Source: Aureococcus anophagefferens (Eukaryota; Sar; Pelagophyceae; Pelagomonadales; Pelagomonadaceae). Taken from it: a DNA stretch of 64,000 nt. The notes below the pieces were generated by a model that had not been told where the DNA came from, did not search any database, and saw nothing but the letters and a program-made list of their open reading frames with translations. The stretch spans positions 1,548,280 through 1,612,279 of the forward strand of contig NW_008705570.1 in the NCBI RefSeq assembly GCF_000186865.1, written 5' to 3'. Each line of letters opens with the position of its first letter. Position 1 is the first letter of the stretch. This document shows positions 25,534-35,623 of the stretch, one piece after another. The translations under genes and the position numbers were made by a program.

Positions 25534-26073
25534 TCATGGTGCGTGTGTACTTGACCAGGACGCGTACCACTCCAAGGCAATCTGGATCTGTTGCTTCTTC
25601 ATCCAACACGAGTCGTACAGCTCTTCGAGAAACGCTTTCGCCTGGTCGTTCCTCAAAACCAGATCGCCGAACGGATGCTCAGGATCCAGATCGGTCATCT
25701 TGATCATCGCAAGCAGTCCCGTAGCCTCGTCGAATTCGATCGACCCTCTTTCCGTCTCAAAGAGCCCGCCAAGGAAGCCCGCCTGGAACGTTTCGTACTG
25801 CGGGATACCGGACAGCGAGCGCAGGCGACGGGAACTTGGGCGGCCGTCGCTCGCGCGCGCGTCGGCGGTCTCTTCATCTTTGCGCTCGACGGCGTCGGGG
25901 GGGCTCGAGTTCGCGCGCTCGGCTTCGGCTTGCGATTCGCGGCGCTTCGCGTAATCCAATAATTCTTCGACCGACAGCCCTTGCAATCCCTTCGGGAGGC
26001 GAGCCCGTCCCTCGACCTCTTCGTCGGATTCAGAATCTCCAATTCGGTCAAATTTCGAGTAGTCGATGGGCAT
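25534..26073 (-). CDS. Hypothetical acidic protein with N-terminal DYSKFD/DSDEE motif, 179 aa
   Basis: The frame starts at an ATG and has no known domain. The N-terminus, IDYSKFDRIGDSESDEE, closely resembles that of the ARM-like protein at 51584. GLSVEELLDYAKRRE and a central charged stretch follow. The C-terminus has AKAFLEELYDSCWMKKQQIQIALEWYASW, probably helical. Codon use is noticeably less G/C-biased than in neighbouring genes, hinting at a younger or differently constrained gene. Likely cytosolic or nuclear. Function unknown. Confidence 0.6.
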   Translation of the reverse strand: MPIDYSKFDRIGDSESDEEVEGRARLPKGLQGLSVEELLDYAKRRESQAEAERANSSPPDAVERKDEETADARASDGRPSSRRLRSLSGIPQYETFQAGFLGGLFETERGSIEFDEATGLLAMIKMTDLDPEHPFGDLVLRNDQAKAFLEELYDSCWMKKQQIQIALEWYASWSSTHAP

Positions 26074-26452
26074 GATGACTACGAAAGCACGCGTGCAACG
26101 CGAGGAGGTGGGCTAGGCGATCGCCTTTGTATATCGACGCGTGTCTCTCTCCCTCTCGATCGAGTGGGTGTTGTACTGTGTTGTGGAAAACGGCGATTGC
26201 AGACTCGAGGGAGCGGCGCAAGGCAGGGAGGAAGCCCTGGGAGGATTGTCAGCCGGGTCGCCAAAAATTACCAGATCGACGGCGGGAGGCACCGCTCCCG
26301 GTACGTCCCACCGGGCGACCGCCGGAACGCGGCCGCGAAGCCGCGGCCGCGAACCGCGGCCGTCTCCCGCGAGCCGCGGACGGCGGGCTCCCCACTTCGC
26401 GGTTTACCAGCGCTCCCAGCGCGTCGACGCTCGACGCGCCGACGCTCGACGC
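26074..26452. other. Intergenic with short GC repeats
   Basis: No gene seen. The left part is moderately AT-rich and probably the promoter of the minus-strand gene at 26073. At 26330-26390 there are overlapping copies of CCGCGGCCGCGA. At 26418-26455 the unit GACGCTCGACGC repeats next to the stop of the LRR gene. Confidence 0.45.
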
Positions 26453-27514
26453 TCATTTCTTTTTTTTGCCCTTCTTGCCCTTCTTCTTCTTGCCGCCGCC
26501 GGCCGCGTCGATGCGGCAGAGGTGGTCGAAGAGCTGCTGGGGCAGCGTCGAGTCGACGAGGAGCTGCTTGACCTTGGAGGGCGCGCCCTTGCCCTCGGCC
26601 TTGCCGCCGTTGAAGATGAAGAGCATCGCGTTCGCGCCCTTCTCGCCGATGCGGTTGTAGAGCATGTCCACGGACCCCAGCACGCTCTCGGGCTTCATGA
26701 TGATGGTCGCGAGCTGCTCGAGGGCCGCGATGTCCTCGTCGGTCTGGGCGATGCCGTTGTCGGCCACGGACAGCGACCCGAGCGTGACGTTCGCCTTCAG
26801 GCCGTCGCAGATGCCGCTCAGGCCGCCGCCGCCGAGGTGGTTGCCCTGGAGATTCAGCAGGTTCAGCGTGAGCTGGCGGTAGGACAGCATCTCGCCCAGC
26901 GGCCCGCCGCCGTCCGCGTCGATGTTGCAGTAGGGCAGGTGGAGCTGCTTGAGCGTCGAGTTCGTCCGCAGCCCCCGGCAGAGCGCGACGACGCCCTCGG
27001 AGCCCAGCGAGTTGTTGTAGTCCAGCTTCAGCGTCAGCAGGCTCCGGTTCATGCCGTAGGTCAGCGCCTGGCCCAGGGACCGCGCCCCGCGCGCGCCGAT
27101 GCCGTTGTCGAGCAGCTCGAGGTACGAGATCGCGACCTCGGCCCCGCCCAGCCGCAGCAGCTCCGCGATGCACGCCGCGCCGTCGTCGGACACGTTCGAC
27201 CGCCAGAGCCGCAAACTCTTGACGAGCTTGCACTGCGCGCCGTTCATGCCCGTGCCCGAGCCCATGATCGCCGTGCAGAGCGCGCGCGTGCCGTGCGGCC
27301 CCAACGCGCCGAACTCGTCGTCGACGACGAGCTGGTTGTGCTTCATGAAGGCCTCGAGCTTCTCCTCGTCCGTGAGCTGGTCGACGATCTTCTGGTTCGC
27401 CGGCACGGCGATGAGCTTGCAGAACTTGGTGTAGTTCGTCTTGAACGCGTCGGGGTTCATGCCCGGGTCGCCGTCGTCGGCGAAGTCCGCCTTCTTGTCC
27501 TTCTTCGGCGGCAT
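26453..27514 (-). CDS. Leucine-rich repeat protein (ribonuclease-inhibitor type), 353 aa
   Basis: From about residue 90 there are consecutive RI-type LRRs with the pattern LxLxxNxIGxxGAxxLxxAL: LELLDNGIGARGARSLGQAL, LKLDYNNSLGSEGVVALCRG, LHLPYCNIDADGG, LNLQGNHLGGGGLSGI, LSVADNGIAQTDEDIAAL and VDMLYNRIGEKGANAMLF. Both termini are Lys-rich (MPPKKDKKADF; GGGKKKKGKKGKKKK), suggesting nucleic acid, nuclear or axonemal contacts. No NACHT or kinase domain is attached. It is probably a protein-interaction scaffold. Confidence 0.78.
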   Translation of the reverse strand: MPPKKDKKADFADDGDPGMNPDAFKTNYTKFCKLIAVPANQKIVDQLTDEEKLEAFMKHNQLVVDDEFGALGPHGTRALCTAIMGSGTGMNGAQCKLVKSLRLWRSNVSDDGAACIAELLRLGGAEVAISYLELLDNGIGARGARSLGQALTYGMNRSLLTLKLDYNNSLGSEGVVALCRGLRTNSTLKQLHLPYCNIDADGGGPLGEMLSYRQLTLNLLNLQGNHLGGGGLSGICDGLKANVTLGSLSVADNGIAQTDEDIAALEQLATIIMKPESVLGSVDMLYNRIGEKGANAMLFIFNGGKAEGKGAPSKVKQLLVDSTLPQQLFDHLCRIDAAGGGKKKKGKKGKKKK

Positions 27515-27992
27515 GGCTGCGGTCGCGGGCGGCCCGCCGGCGCCGGGCGGGCGGGCGAGGCGCGGCGCGGGCGGCGCGGCGGGGCGCGGCGCGCGGCTAG
27601 GCTGCCCGAACCAGCAGCGCGCTGTTGATCAACAACGGGTGCAAGGTTGTGCTCATGAATCTTTGCGGCGGCCGGGGGTCCGGGGACGCGCGGCGCGCGG
27701 GGAATCTAGGCGGCTCGGTGCACGTGGACCAGGCGTGTGTGGGTCCGGTTCAGGCTTCGAGAGACGTGGCTCCGCGGGATCAATGGCGCACGTCTCGTAC
27801 CGATCCGAGCGCACCCTGGCCGTCGGCTACGGCCGTGATCGGCCTTTTCGGGCGTCGCCGCTTAAATTTACTTCGGTCCATCGGCTTGGACGGGACCGCG
27901 CACGCCTTAAAACACCTCGTCGCATCATCATGCGCCGCGACCGGTCGTCATCGATGGCAGGCGACCGGTCGTAAGCATTAGGACGATCGACG
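27515..27992. other. Intergenic, divergent promoter region
   Basis: Separates the LRR gene from the fucosyltransferase-like gene. GC is very high next to the LRR start and falls toward 27700-27990. A 12-bp block GCGACCGGTCGT occurs twice (near 27937 and 27961), each containing the palindrome CGACCGGTCG, a possible protein-binding site. No gene recognised. Confidence 0.4.
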
Positions 27993-30444
27993 ATGAGCAC
28001 GACCGCCTCCCTCCTCGCATGGCTCGCCGCCGCCGTCGCCGGCGACTGCGGCGACGGCCCGACGGTCGTCGTGCCGGCGGTAAAAAAAGGCCTCTCGTAA
28101 CCAACGCATGCGCATCGTCCAGGACGTCGCCATGGCGCAGCTCCTGGGCTACGCGGTGTCGCTCCCGCGGACGCTCTTCTCGCGAAACGGGTGCCACTAC
28201 GCGAGCGACTGCTACCGAGACTACGACAACGGCACGGACTTCTGGTCCGTCTTCGACCGCGAGCAGACCCTCGGCGCCCTGGCCGCCGCGGGGATCTGCG
28301 TCCGCGACCCCCCGCCGGACGGCGCGGACGCGCTCGCGATCCCGTTCCGCTGGCCCGTCGCGGCGTCGGACGTCGCGCGGTCGCGCAAACTGGTGAACCG
28401 CTTCGTCGGCACACACCCCTACGTCGGCTTCGGCGACCCCGGCCACTGCTGCACGCACCTCCTCCCCGACTCGCCCGCGGCCGCGGCGGCGCTCCGGCGC
28501 GCGCACCGCGCGTTCGCGCCCTCGTCCGCCGCCGCGGCCGCGGCCGCGCGGGTCCTCGACGCCTTCCGGGAGGGGGACGACGTCGACGAGGCGTGCGTCG
28601 CGCACTGGCGCGACGAGGACGACTTCGTCCGCTCCGAGCACGCGCTCGACCGCGACGCGTACCGGGCCGCGATGGTCCGGGCGCTCGACCCGTGCCGCGC
28701 GGCGCTCCTCGTCGGCGACGTCTCGCGCGCGCGGCTCGGCGAGCTCCGCGGCATCCCCGGAATGCCGACGCTCTACGCGAAGACGTCGCTGCTCCCGGGC
28801 GTCGACTGGGCCGCGGCCTTTGGTGGCGAGGACCTGGCCTCGATGGTCGACTCGCGCGTCGCCGAGGCCGCGGACCGCTTCGTCGGGTCGCCGTTCTCGT
28901 CCTTCTCCGCGCTCGTCGCCTTCGCCCGCGGCCCGGAGCGCACGGCCATGGCGGACGTCGACGTCGCCGATTCGCTCGGCGCGCTCTTCGAGGCCCAGTT
29001 CCCCGCGGACGCGGCGGCGGTCGGCGACCCCTGCGCCTCGCTCGCGTCCGCGTCGGAGAAGTTCGCGAAGCGCCTGGTCCGCCACACCTGCGCCGTCGGC
29101 GCCGAGCGCGCGCCGCTCGCGGCCGACGAGCTCTTCGACCTGCGGGAGAAGAAGACGAAGCGCGGCGTCGACGGAAGGCGAAGCGAGGCCTCGCCGTGCG
29201 GGCCCGACTTCGCGGGCCTGTCGACCGCGTACGGCGTCGCGGTCGCCGCCGCCGCCGCCGCGGCGGCCGGCCGGGGCCGGCGCCGCGTCGCCGCGATCGC
29301 CTGCCTCGCGTTCCTCCCCCTGCTCCTCCGACGACCGCCGCCGCGCTGCCGCGCGCCGCCGCGAGCCTGGTCGCGGGGCGATCCCTGGCCCCCGTCGCCG
29401 CCGCCGCTCGCGTGGCCGCTCGCCCGCTCCCACCCCTGCGCCGCGGGCGCGGCCGTCGCCGTCATCTCGGCAAACCTCGGCGCCGCGGACGTCGTCGGTC
29501 CCGCGCCGCGACAGAGAGGCTGCGCGCCGGCGTTCCTTCTCTTCGTCGCGGAGCGGACGCGCGCGGCCGGGTGGACGACGGTGCTGCCCGCGGCCGGCGC
29601 CGCGACGCCCGCCGACATGGTCGGCCGCGACGCGACGGCCTACTCGCGGACCTGGGCCGCGGCGCTGCGGACCGCGCGCGGCGCCTACCGCGGCGGCGGG
29701 CCCGCGATAGGCGCCTACCGCGGCGAAGACGCGCCGCTCCCCTTCGACCTCGCGTCGCTGGGCCACACGGCGCGGACGGCGCTCGCGCCCGAGCACGCCG
29801 GGGCCCAGAGCCTGCCGGACGTCATGGCGGCCAAGTTCGTCAAGCTCCAGTTCCTACGGTTCGACGTCCTGAAGCGCTTCGAGATCTTTGTGTGGGCGGA
29901 TGCGGCGCTCGCGTTCGACGCCTCGGTCGTCGCGCGCGCGCTGCGGCCCTTCGGCGAGACCCGCGCGCGGCGCTCGCGCTCGAGCCGCACCCGCAGCGCA
30001 ACTCCTCCGCGGAGGAGCTGGACCACTGCCTCGAGCCACAAGCGCCGCCGCGGCTCCGCGCGCTCCGCGCGCGCCTCGAGGCGCAGCGGGCCGCCTACGG
30101 CCGCGTCCGCCGGCTGGAACGACGACCGCGGCCTCTACTGGGCGGCCTTCTTCGCCGCGAGACGGCGGCCCGCGGCGTCGGCCCTGTTCGACGCCTGGTG
30201 GCTCGAGGTGCGGCGCTGGCAGTACCGGGACCAGATCTCGCTGCCGTTCGCGCTGGCGGCCGCGGACCCGCCGCTCGCGACGTTCCGCGCCTTCGGCGAG
30301 GCCCCGCCGCGGCCGCTGCCGCGGGAGCAGGCCCTCTGCGCGACGCTCGTCGGGGACGTGACGCGGTGCTGCCGGCGCTGCGCGCCCGACGTCACCGCGA
30401 AGCTCGCCGCGCGCGCCGCGCGGCTCGACGCCGCTTCGAAGTAA
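27993..30444 (+). CDS. O-fucosyltransferase-like / DUF616-like fusion, frame broken near the start
   Basis: An ATG at 27993 opens MSTTASLLAWLAAAVAGDCG, ending PAVKKGLS at a TAA (28098-28100). One base out of phase, the main frame continues with NQRMRIVQDVAMAQLLGY, the conserved opening of O-fucosyltransferase (OFUT) domains. A 1-base indel beside the A7 run at 28082-28088 would join them. The OFUT part ends with EDLASMVDSRVAEAADRFVGSPFSSFSALV. A basic/hydrophobic segment (about 380-410) may be a membrane span. The second half resembles DUF616/TOD1 glycosyltransferases: AVISANLGAADVV and KFVKLQFLRFDVLKRFEIFVWADAAL. Bases 29965-30115 read better in another frame. The gene is either damaged or has sequence errors. 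Confidence 0.6.
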
Positions 30445-30456
30445 ATCGTGTTTATA

Positions 30457-31658
30457 TTACGCCGCCTTCGCCTTGACCCAGCCCCCCTCGACCATGGACG
30501 CCATCGCGTCGCGGACCGTGTCGACGAGGGGCACGAAGGCGAGCACGAGGCTCCGCTTCGCGCGCGCGTTCGAGAAGGGGATCTTCTCCTCGAAGACGCG
30601 GAGCTTGAACTCCGTGATGCCCGCCAGACCCGCGAGGGACGGCCCGACGAGCGGCGCGTCGTAGACCACGCGCAGCGCGGCGATGAGCGCCGGCGCGTAC
30701 ATGGGCGCCGCTACGGTCTTCCACTGCGGGCACGCGGCCCTCGCGACGGCGCCCAGGTCGAGCGTGTTCATGACGCCGGCATCGTTCACGAGGAGGTGGC
30801 GGCCCGTGGCGGGCATCGACAGGCACCTAGGATGTGGGAGCGTCACAACCGTGTCTCATGTCTACTATAAATGAAGTCGTCACGGCCAAAAAGGCTCAGA
30901 CTTGACCTATTGATTCTAATCATCGACGCCGCATCTCGCCGCGCGTGCGCCGCGCCGACGTCGCGGACGTCGACGAAGCAGCAGTTGTAGTTGAGCATCT
31001 TGTTGCCGTAGAGCAGCTCGCGGAGCAGCACCGTCGACGCCTTCGTGTGCTGCTTCGTGAAGCACGGCCCGAGCGTCACGCCCGGGTTCAACGTCGCGAG
31101 CGGCAGCGCCATCGTCTCGCACGCCTCCCGGACCAGCGCCTCCGCGGAGGACTTGGCGAAGCCGTAGGGGTCCGTCTCCACCGTGGACCAGCCGTTGAAG
31201 TCGGCCTCGTCGTACGTCGCGCCGCCGCCCTTCGAGTCGACGGCCGCGACGGCGATGCACGAGGACGTGTGGACGAATTTCTTGATCGTCGCCAGGTGCT
31301 TCTCGACGCTCGCCAGGACGTTGCGGCAGCCCTCGAGGGACGGGTCGACGATGTCGCGCACGGGGTCCGAGACCTTGAGGATCTCGACGACGGCCGCGAC
31401 GTGGACGACGGCCGCGGCGCCGTCGAACGCGGCGTCGAAGGACCCGGCCTCGAGCAGGTCGCCGCGCGCGAGCTCGACCGCGCCGCCGTGCTTGGCCGCG
31501 AGCGCTTCGAGGTGCGCGACCTTGGCCTCGTTCGACGGGTCGCGGACGCAGGCGCGGACGACGTAGCCCGCCTTGAGGCAAGCCTCGACGACGTGGCTGC
31601 CGATGAAGCCCGACGCGCCCGTGACCGCGACCGTGGCGCCCGGCGGGATCGTGGCCAT
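30457..31658 (-). CDS. Extended SDR (dihydroflavonol/cinnamoyl-CoA reductase-like), two exons, 362 aa
   Basis: Exons 31658-30940 and 30826-30457; the 113-bp intron is GC...AG. The N-terminus has the NAD(P)-binding TGASGFIGSHVVEACLKAGY with the GxxGxxG pattern. ARGDLLEAGSFDAAFDGAAAVVHVAA and FVHTSSCIAVAA follow. The active-site YxxxK appears as YGFAKSSAEALV. Exon 2 begins CLSMPATGRHLLVNDAG, the normal continuation in this family. It probably reduces an aldehyde or ketone of a small metabolite using NADPH in the cytosol; the substrate is unknown. It lies tail to tail with the fucosyltransferase-like gene (12 bp apart). Confidence 0.85.
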
Positions 31659-31957
31659 GGCGCCTGCGGCGGTGGCGACTCGCGTATTGTATGCTTGCGG
31701 CGCGGGCGACGGGCGCGTCGCGCGGCCCCTCAGCAGTTTATTTGATAGTTTTTCCCCGTCAAAGGCAGTCGATGAACCGCTCTGGAAGGAGGTGTTGCTC
31801 GTCCTCGGGATGGGGGAGTGGGAGCGATCCGGGACGCTGGTGCACGCGAGGCTGCGGCTGCCGACGAGGCCGGCGGCGTCGTGATCGGCGAGTGCATCGT
31901 GCTGTGGCAGGACCGGCTTATGGGCGGCGCCAGGACGGCCTGCTGAGCCGCGCCGTG

Positions 31958-32581
31958 ATGGACGAGGACCAATACAAGGCGCGCACGCGCGCGCGCGGCC
32001 CCATGGCTGCGTCGAGATTGCTGTTGGATGCCACGAAGGCCAGCGCCGCGAGCACGGCGCCCAAAAAGGCGAAGGCCAGCGCCTGCGAGGCAAGATTACA
32101 ATCGCTGTTCACGTCCATCGCGCCGGAGGCGCCGCCGCCGTCGCGCATCGAGGCGGGGCACTCCGGCAAGGCAAACCACACGGCGCGGCTCGACGACGTC
32201 TTCGGCTCGCTGAACCACTCGCTCCGCGCGCCGTCGCCGCCGCCCGCGCCAGCCCGAGCGCCCGCCGCCCGCCGCCCGAGGAAGAAGGCGCGGGGCGCGC
32301 GGGGCGCGCCGCCGCCGAAGCAGGGCTACACCCTCTACGAGCTCGGCGACAAGGTCGACGCTGGCACCGAACGCGCCGCGGCGCTCTCTTTCCTCGACGA
32401 CCTCCGGCGGCGCAAACGCGGCGACGCCGCGGAGGAGGACGAGCCGACGGCCCCGTCGAAGCCGACGTTCAAGAAGCGACGGCGGCCGGCCGGCGGCGGC
32501 GCGGCGCCGGCCGCCGCCGCCGAGCCGAAACGGACGCGACCAGCGGGCGTCGCGCTCGCGCACCTCGCGGACGATGAGTAA
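31958..32581 (+). CDS. Basic low-complexity nuclear-type protein, 207 aa
   Basis: A frame with the usual codon bias starting at ATG 31958. The product is rich in Ala, Pro, Lys and Arg. It has several basic clusters (RRPRKKARGARG, FKKRRRP) likely to act as nuclear localisation signals, and two more ordered segments, HTARLDDVFGSLNHSLRAP and YTLYELGDKVDAGTERAAALSFLDDLRR. I do not recognise a family. A spliceosome-assembly factor such as TSSC4 was considered, but the resemblance is too weak to assert. Confidence 0.6.
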   Translation: MDEDQYKARTRARGPMAASRLLLDATKASAASTAPKKAKASACEARLQSLFTSIAPEAPPPSRIEAGHSGKANHTARLDDVFGSLNHSLRAPSPPPAPARAPAARRPRKKARGARGAPPPKQGYTLYELGDKVDAGTERAAALSFLDDLRRRKRGDAAEEDEPTAPSKPTFKKRRRPAGGGAAPAAAAEPKRTRPAGVALAHLADDE

Positions 32582-32774
32582 GCCCCTGGGTATATAGCAA
32601 ACGAAGCAGGGAACTTCGCGAAGTGGGATTCAGCGACCGATCGGTCGGCCGCACTCTCTCGGCGCCTGACTGCACGCGGGCGCTAGACGCGGGCGCGAGA
32701 GCTTATCGAGAGCACAAGGCTGGGCCCACATTGCAGCACCTTCGACCCAGGTGAGCCATAGTTTTGGTGACGAG

Positions 32775-34316
32775 ATGGGCGGCCACCCCAGACGGCCGCG
32801 CTGGGCTGCCGGGTCCGCCGTGGCCCTGGGCGGCCTGGCCTGCGTCGTGGCGGCGTCGTTCCGCTCGCTGCTCATCGACCCCCGGTCCGCCGTGCGCTCC
32901 GCCGCGGACCGCTGGATCAGGTTCGCGGCCCCGCCCGGCAAAACGCTCGCGTCGACGGTGGCGCTGGACGCGTCGGCGTTCCTGGCCTTCCCCGCCGTCG
33001 TCGAGATGCTCGACCTCAAGGGCGTCGCGGCGGCGGACCTGTACGACTACGTGCCGCGACAACTGACGGCCACGTTTCGCAACGCGGGCGCCGAGATCGA
33101 GGGCGCGATCGGCCGGAGCGCGCTCGGCGGCTGGGTCGCTTTGTCGCTGAGCTCCGGCAACAAGGCGTCCTACGTCGTCGTCGTCGACTACGCCAACACC
33201 TACGGCCCCCGGGGCCTCAAGGTCTACAACGCCTCGAGCCTCCTCGTCGCCCTCGGCGCGAACGCGAACAAGGGCCCCCGCGCCATCTGGAATTTCGTGG
33301 AAGACACGTGGACGATCCTCTGCGCCGGCGGGTCGAACGACGCGCACGACCTCCAGCTGTCCTACGACGGCTCCCAACTCTGGCAGGCCGACGGCCGCAC
33401 GGCCGTCGAGGCCTGGGACGTGGCCAGCGGCGCCGTCGTGGCGTCCTTCGCCGAGGTCGACGTCGAGGACCCGAACCACGTCCAGGTCACGGACGAGGAC
33501 GCCGTCGCCTACGTCTCGAGCCGCCAGACGGACGGCGTCGTCAAGATGAAGACCGACGGCACCGTTTTGTGGACCCTGGGCGGGCCCAACGGCGACTTCA
33601 ACGTCACCTTCGGCGACGACCACTACGCCGCGGGGTCGTCGCTCTGGGTCGGCCAGCACAACGCGGAGTACGTCGGCGACGACGAGTACTGCCTCTTCGA
33701 CAACCAGGAGGGCACGGGCGCCGACTCGCGCCTGTTGTGCGTGGAGCTCGACTACCACCGCTCCAAGGCCGCCGTGACCTTCTCCAAGGATCTCGGCGCC
33801 TACACGCCCCACTTCGGCGACAACGACCGGCTGCCCACGTCGAACCAGTTCGGCGTCCACTGGCCCGACCAGGTCGACGTCGACGACCAGTACGACGTCC
33901 GCGCCCTCGAGGTCGTCCGGGCGACGGGCGACGTCGTCTACGAGCTCAAGGTCGTCGGCGCGAAGTGCCGCTCCGCGGCCGACTGCGACAAGGGCCTCAC
34001 GGACCGCTGGACGTCCTACTCCGCCGAGCGCTTCTACGCCGCGCCCCTCGTCTGGAACGCGACTTGCGCCGGCTCGACGCTGAGTTTCACCGCCGCCGAC
34101 GCCTTCAAGAGGCCCAACAAGTACGCCGCGACCTACGACGTCGTCGAGCGGCCCGCGCGCCGCGCCAAGTCCGTCGCCGGCGACTTCGAGCTCGCGGCCT
34201 ACTGGCGCGACACGGCGGCGGCCGTCGACGTCTCCGCGCTCACGGGGCCCCTCACGCTCACGGTGACGAACGCGCAGGGCGCGGCGACGACCGTGGACGT
34301 CGACGCGTGCTCCTAA
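32775..34316 (+). CDS. Arylsulfotransferase-family beta-propeller protein, 513 aa
   Basis: A basic N-terminus and hydrophobic segment (RWAAGSAVALGGLACVVAASF, about 9-29) act as signal anchor. The body shows the ASST-type propeller motifs: WTILCAGGSNDAHDLQLSYDGS, VEDPNHVQVTDEDAVAYVSS, GVVKMKTDGTVLWTLGG and AGSSLWVGQHNAEYVGDDEYCLFDN. The His in DPNHV and in GQHNAEY are the expected active-site positions. It is a probable secretory-pathway sulfuryl transferase acting on phenolic or glycan acceptors. The C-terminus has an Ig-like region with Cys pairs. An in-frame ATG at 32751 would add eight residues. Confidence 0.75.
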   Translation: MGGHPRRPRWAAGSAVALGGLACVVAASFRSLLIDPRSAVRSAADRWIRFAAPPGKTLASTVALDASAFLAFPAVVEMLDLKGVAAADLYDYVPRQLTATFRNAGAEIEGAIGRSALGGWVALSLSSGNKASYVVVVDYANTYGPRGLKVYNASSLLVALGANANKGPRAIWNFVEDTWTILCAGGSNDAHDLQLSYDGSQLWQADGRTAVEAWDVASGAVVASFAEVDVEDPNHVQVTDEDAVAYVSSRQTDGVVKMKTDGTVLWTLGGPNGDFNVTFGDDHYAAGSSLWVGQHNAEYVGDDEYCLFDNQEGTGADSRLLCVELDYHRSKAAVTFSKDLGAYTPHFGDNDRLPTSNQFGVHWPDQVDVDDQYDVRALEVVRATGDVVYELKVVGAKCRSAADCDKGLTDRWTSYSAERFYAAPLVWNATCAGSTLSFTAADAFKRPNKYAATYDVVERPARRAKSVAGDFELAAYWRDTAAAVDVSALTGPLTLTVTNAQGAATTVDVDACS

Positions 34317-34329
34317 CTTTTATGTGTAT

Positions 34330-35268
34330 CTACTCTTCCTTGAAGAAGGCGTGGTCGCGCGCGCCGGCGATGGAGAGCCGGTCGTCCGCGTCCGCGGCGA
34401 GGCGGGCCATGAGGTCCCGCGCGTCGTCCGAGAGCTTCGCCGGCGACACGATCTTCACGATCTTGCCCAATTTGAAGCACCCGCAGTCCGTGCCCTGCGC
34501 CTCGAGGCCCTGCATGATCGTGAGCTCGGGGGACACGCCCGTGAGCATGTGGCGGAGCACCTTCCCGAGCGAGAACGCGTCGATCTCGTACGCGTGCGCG
34601 TCGTCCATGGCCACCGTCTGCGCGTGGGCGAAGACGAGCTCCGGCGGCGAGAAGCCGCGCGTGCCCACCGTGGAGATGGACCGTTTCAGGAGCGCCGACG
34701 GCCGGGGGCGCTTCGATCCGCGGATCGACCGCTTGATCTCCCGGAGCGACGTCGGCGCCGCGCTCGGCAGCAGGCGCGCGAGGCCGAAATCGATGAGCTT
34801 GACGCGGCAGGCCGAAAGCGGCGCGCGCGCGAGGGGCTCCGCGAGCATGACGTTCTCGGTCTTGAGGTCGCGGTGGATGATCTGCCGCTCGTGCAGGTAG
34901 ACGACCGCGTCGACGACCTGGCGGCCGACGCGCCGCGCCGCGGCCTCGCCCACCGCGCCCGCGGCGTCGATGACCTCCGAGAGCGCGGGGCCCTCGCAGA
35001 GCTCGAGGATCATCTCCATCTCGCGGCGCTCGTCGTCGTCGCGGCGCCAGGCGTAGAGCTTGAGGATGTTCGCGTGGTCGAGCCCGCGCATGACCGTCAC
35101 CTCGCGCACGAGCGTCGCGACGGCGTCGGGGTGCTTTTCCTCGAGCGCTTCGAGGTCCATGACCTTCACGGCGACGTCCCTGCCGTTCGTCTTGCCGCGC
35201 CGCACGACGCCGAAGCCGCCGCGGCCGAGCTCCTCGCCGAGCGTGAGATTCGCGAAGGCGTCGTCCAT
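34330..35268 (-). CDS. Serine/threonine protein kinase (CAMK-like), 312 aa
   Basis: A complete kinase domain fills the protein. It has Gly loop GRGGFGVV (15-22), VAVK with Lys35, a Glu in LVREVTVM (about 56), HRDLKTEN with Asp134, DFGLA with Asp160, and an activation segment with STVGTRGFSPPEL. The segment between DFG and SPPE has a basic insert (REIKRSIRGSKRPRP) with Ser/Thr that may be phosphorylated. There are no extra domains. It is predicted active. The closest subfamily was not determined. Confidence 0.9.
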   Translation of the reverse strand: MDDAFANLTLGEELGRGGFGVVRRGKTNGRDVAVKVMDLEALEEKHPDAVATLVREVTVMRGLDHANILKLYAWRRDDDERREMEMILELCEGPALSEVIDAAGAVGEAAARRVGRQVVDAVVYLHERQIIHRDLKTENVMLAEPLARAPLSACRVKLIDFGLARLLPSAAPTSLREIKRSIRGSKRPRPSALLKRSISTVGTRGFSPPELVFAHAQTVAMDDAHAYEIDAFSLGKVLRHMLTGVSPELTIMQGLEAQGTDCGCFKLGKIVKIVSPAKLSDDARDLMARLAADADDRLSIAGARDHAFFKEE

Positions 35269-35446
35269 CGTCGTAGGTGTCCGACGCCGTCGTCTCGTCG
35301 TCGATCGTCGCGTTCCGGTACGAGCGAGGACCCGCGAGCTACTCGATGAAGAGGATCACTGAGGGAATTGCCTGAAAGCGAATCGCCGATTTCAATCAAC
35401 AGTGCACGCTGCACAGCAAGGAGCAGCAGCCCACATCACACACGAA

Positions 35447-35608
35447 TCATGATGGTTTAAAGCGCGTCTGTTCATTCATCATGAGCACGTAGATCGCCGC
35501 CATCTTCGCCTGGTACGTCTTCGTGGCGCCCGGCCGCACGACGTAGGTGGTCACGAGGAGCGCGTCGTCCGAGCCGAGGAGCAGCTTCAGCAGGACGGCC
35601 GTCGGCAG
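35447..35608 (-). pseudogene. Orphan terminal exon-like segment, 53 codons, gene unknown
   Basis: On the minus strand, TTGTTTCAG (a good acceptor) is followed by a 162-base frame ending in TGA. Third positions are nearly all G or C until the last few codons. It reads LPTAVLLKLLLGSDDALLVT... and ends MMNEQTRFKPS. No upstream exon is evident, because the DNA beyond is the plus-strand DENN gene. It could be the last exon of a gene whose front part is lost, or a nested gene. No family recognised. Confidence 0.4.
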
Positions 35609-35623
35609 CTGAAACAAGAGACG

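Noticed and set aside
31958..32581. TSSC4-type U5 snRNP factor
   Set aside because: Only a weak resemblance of one short segment (GYTLYELGDKV), too little to name the gene.
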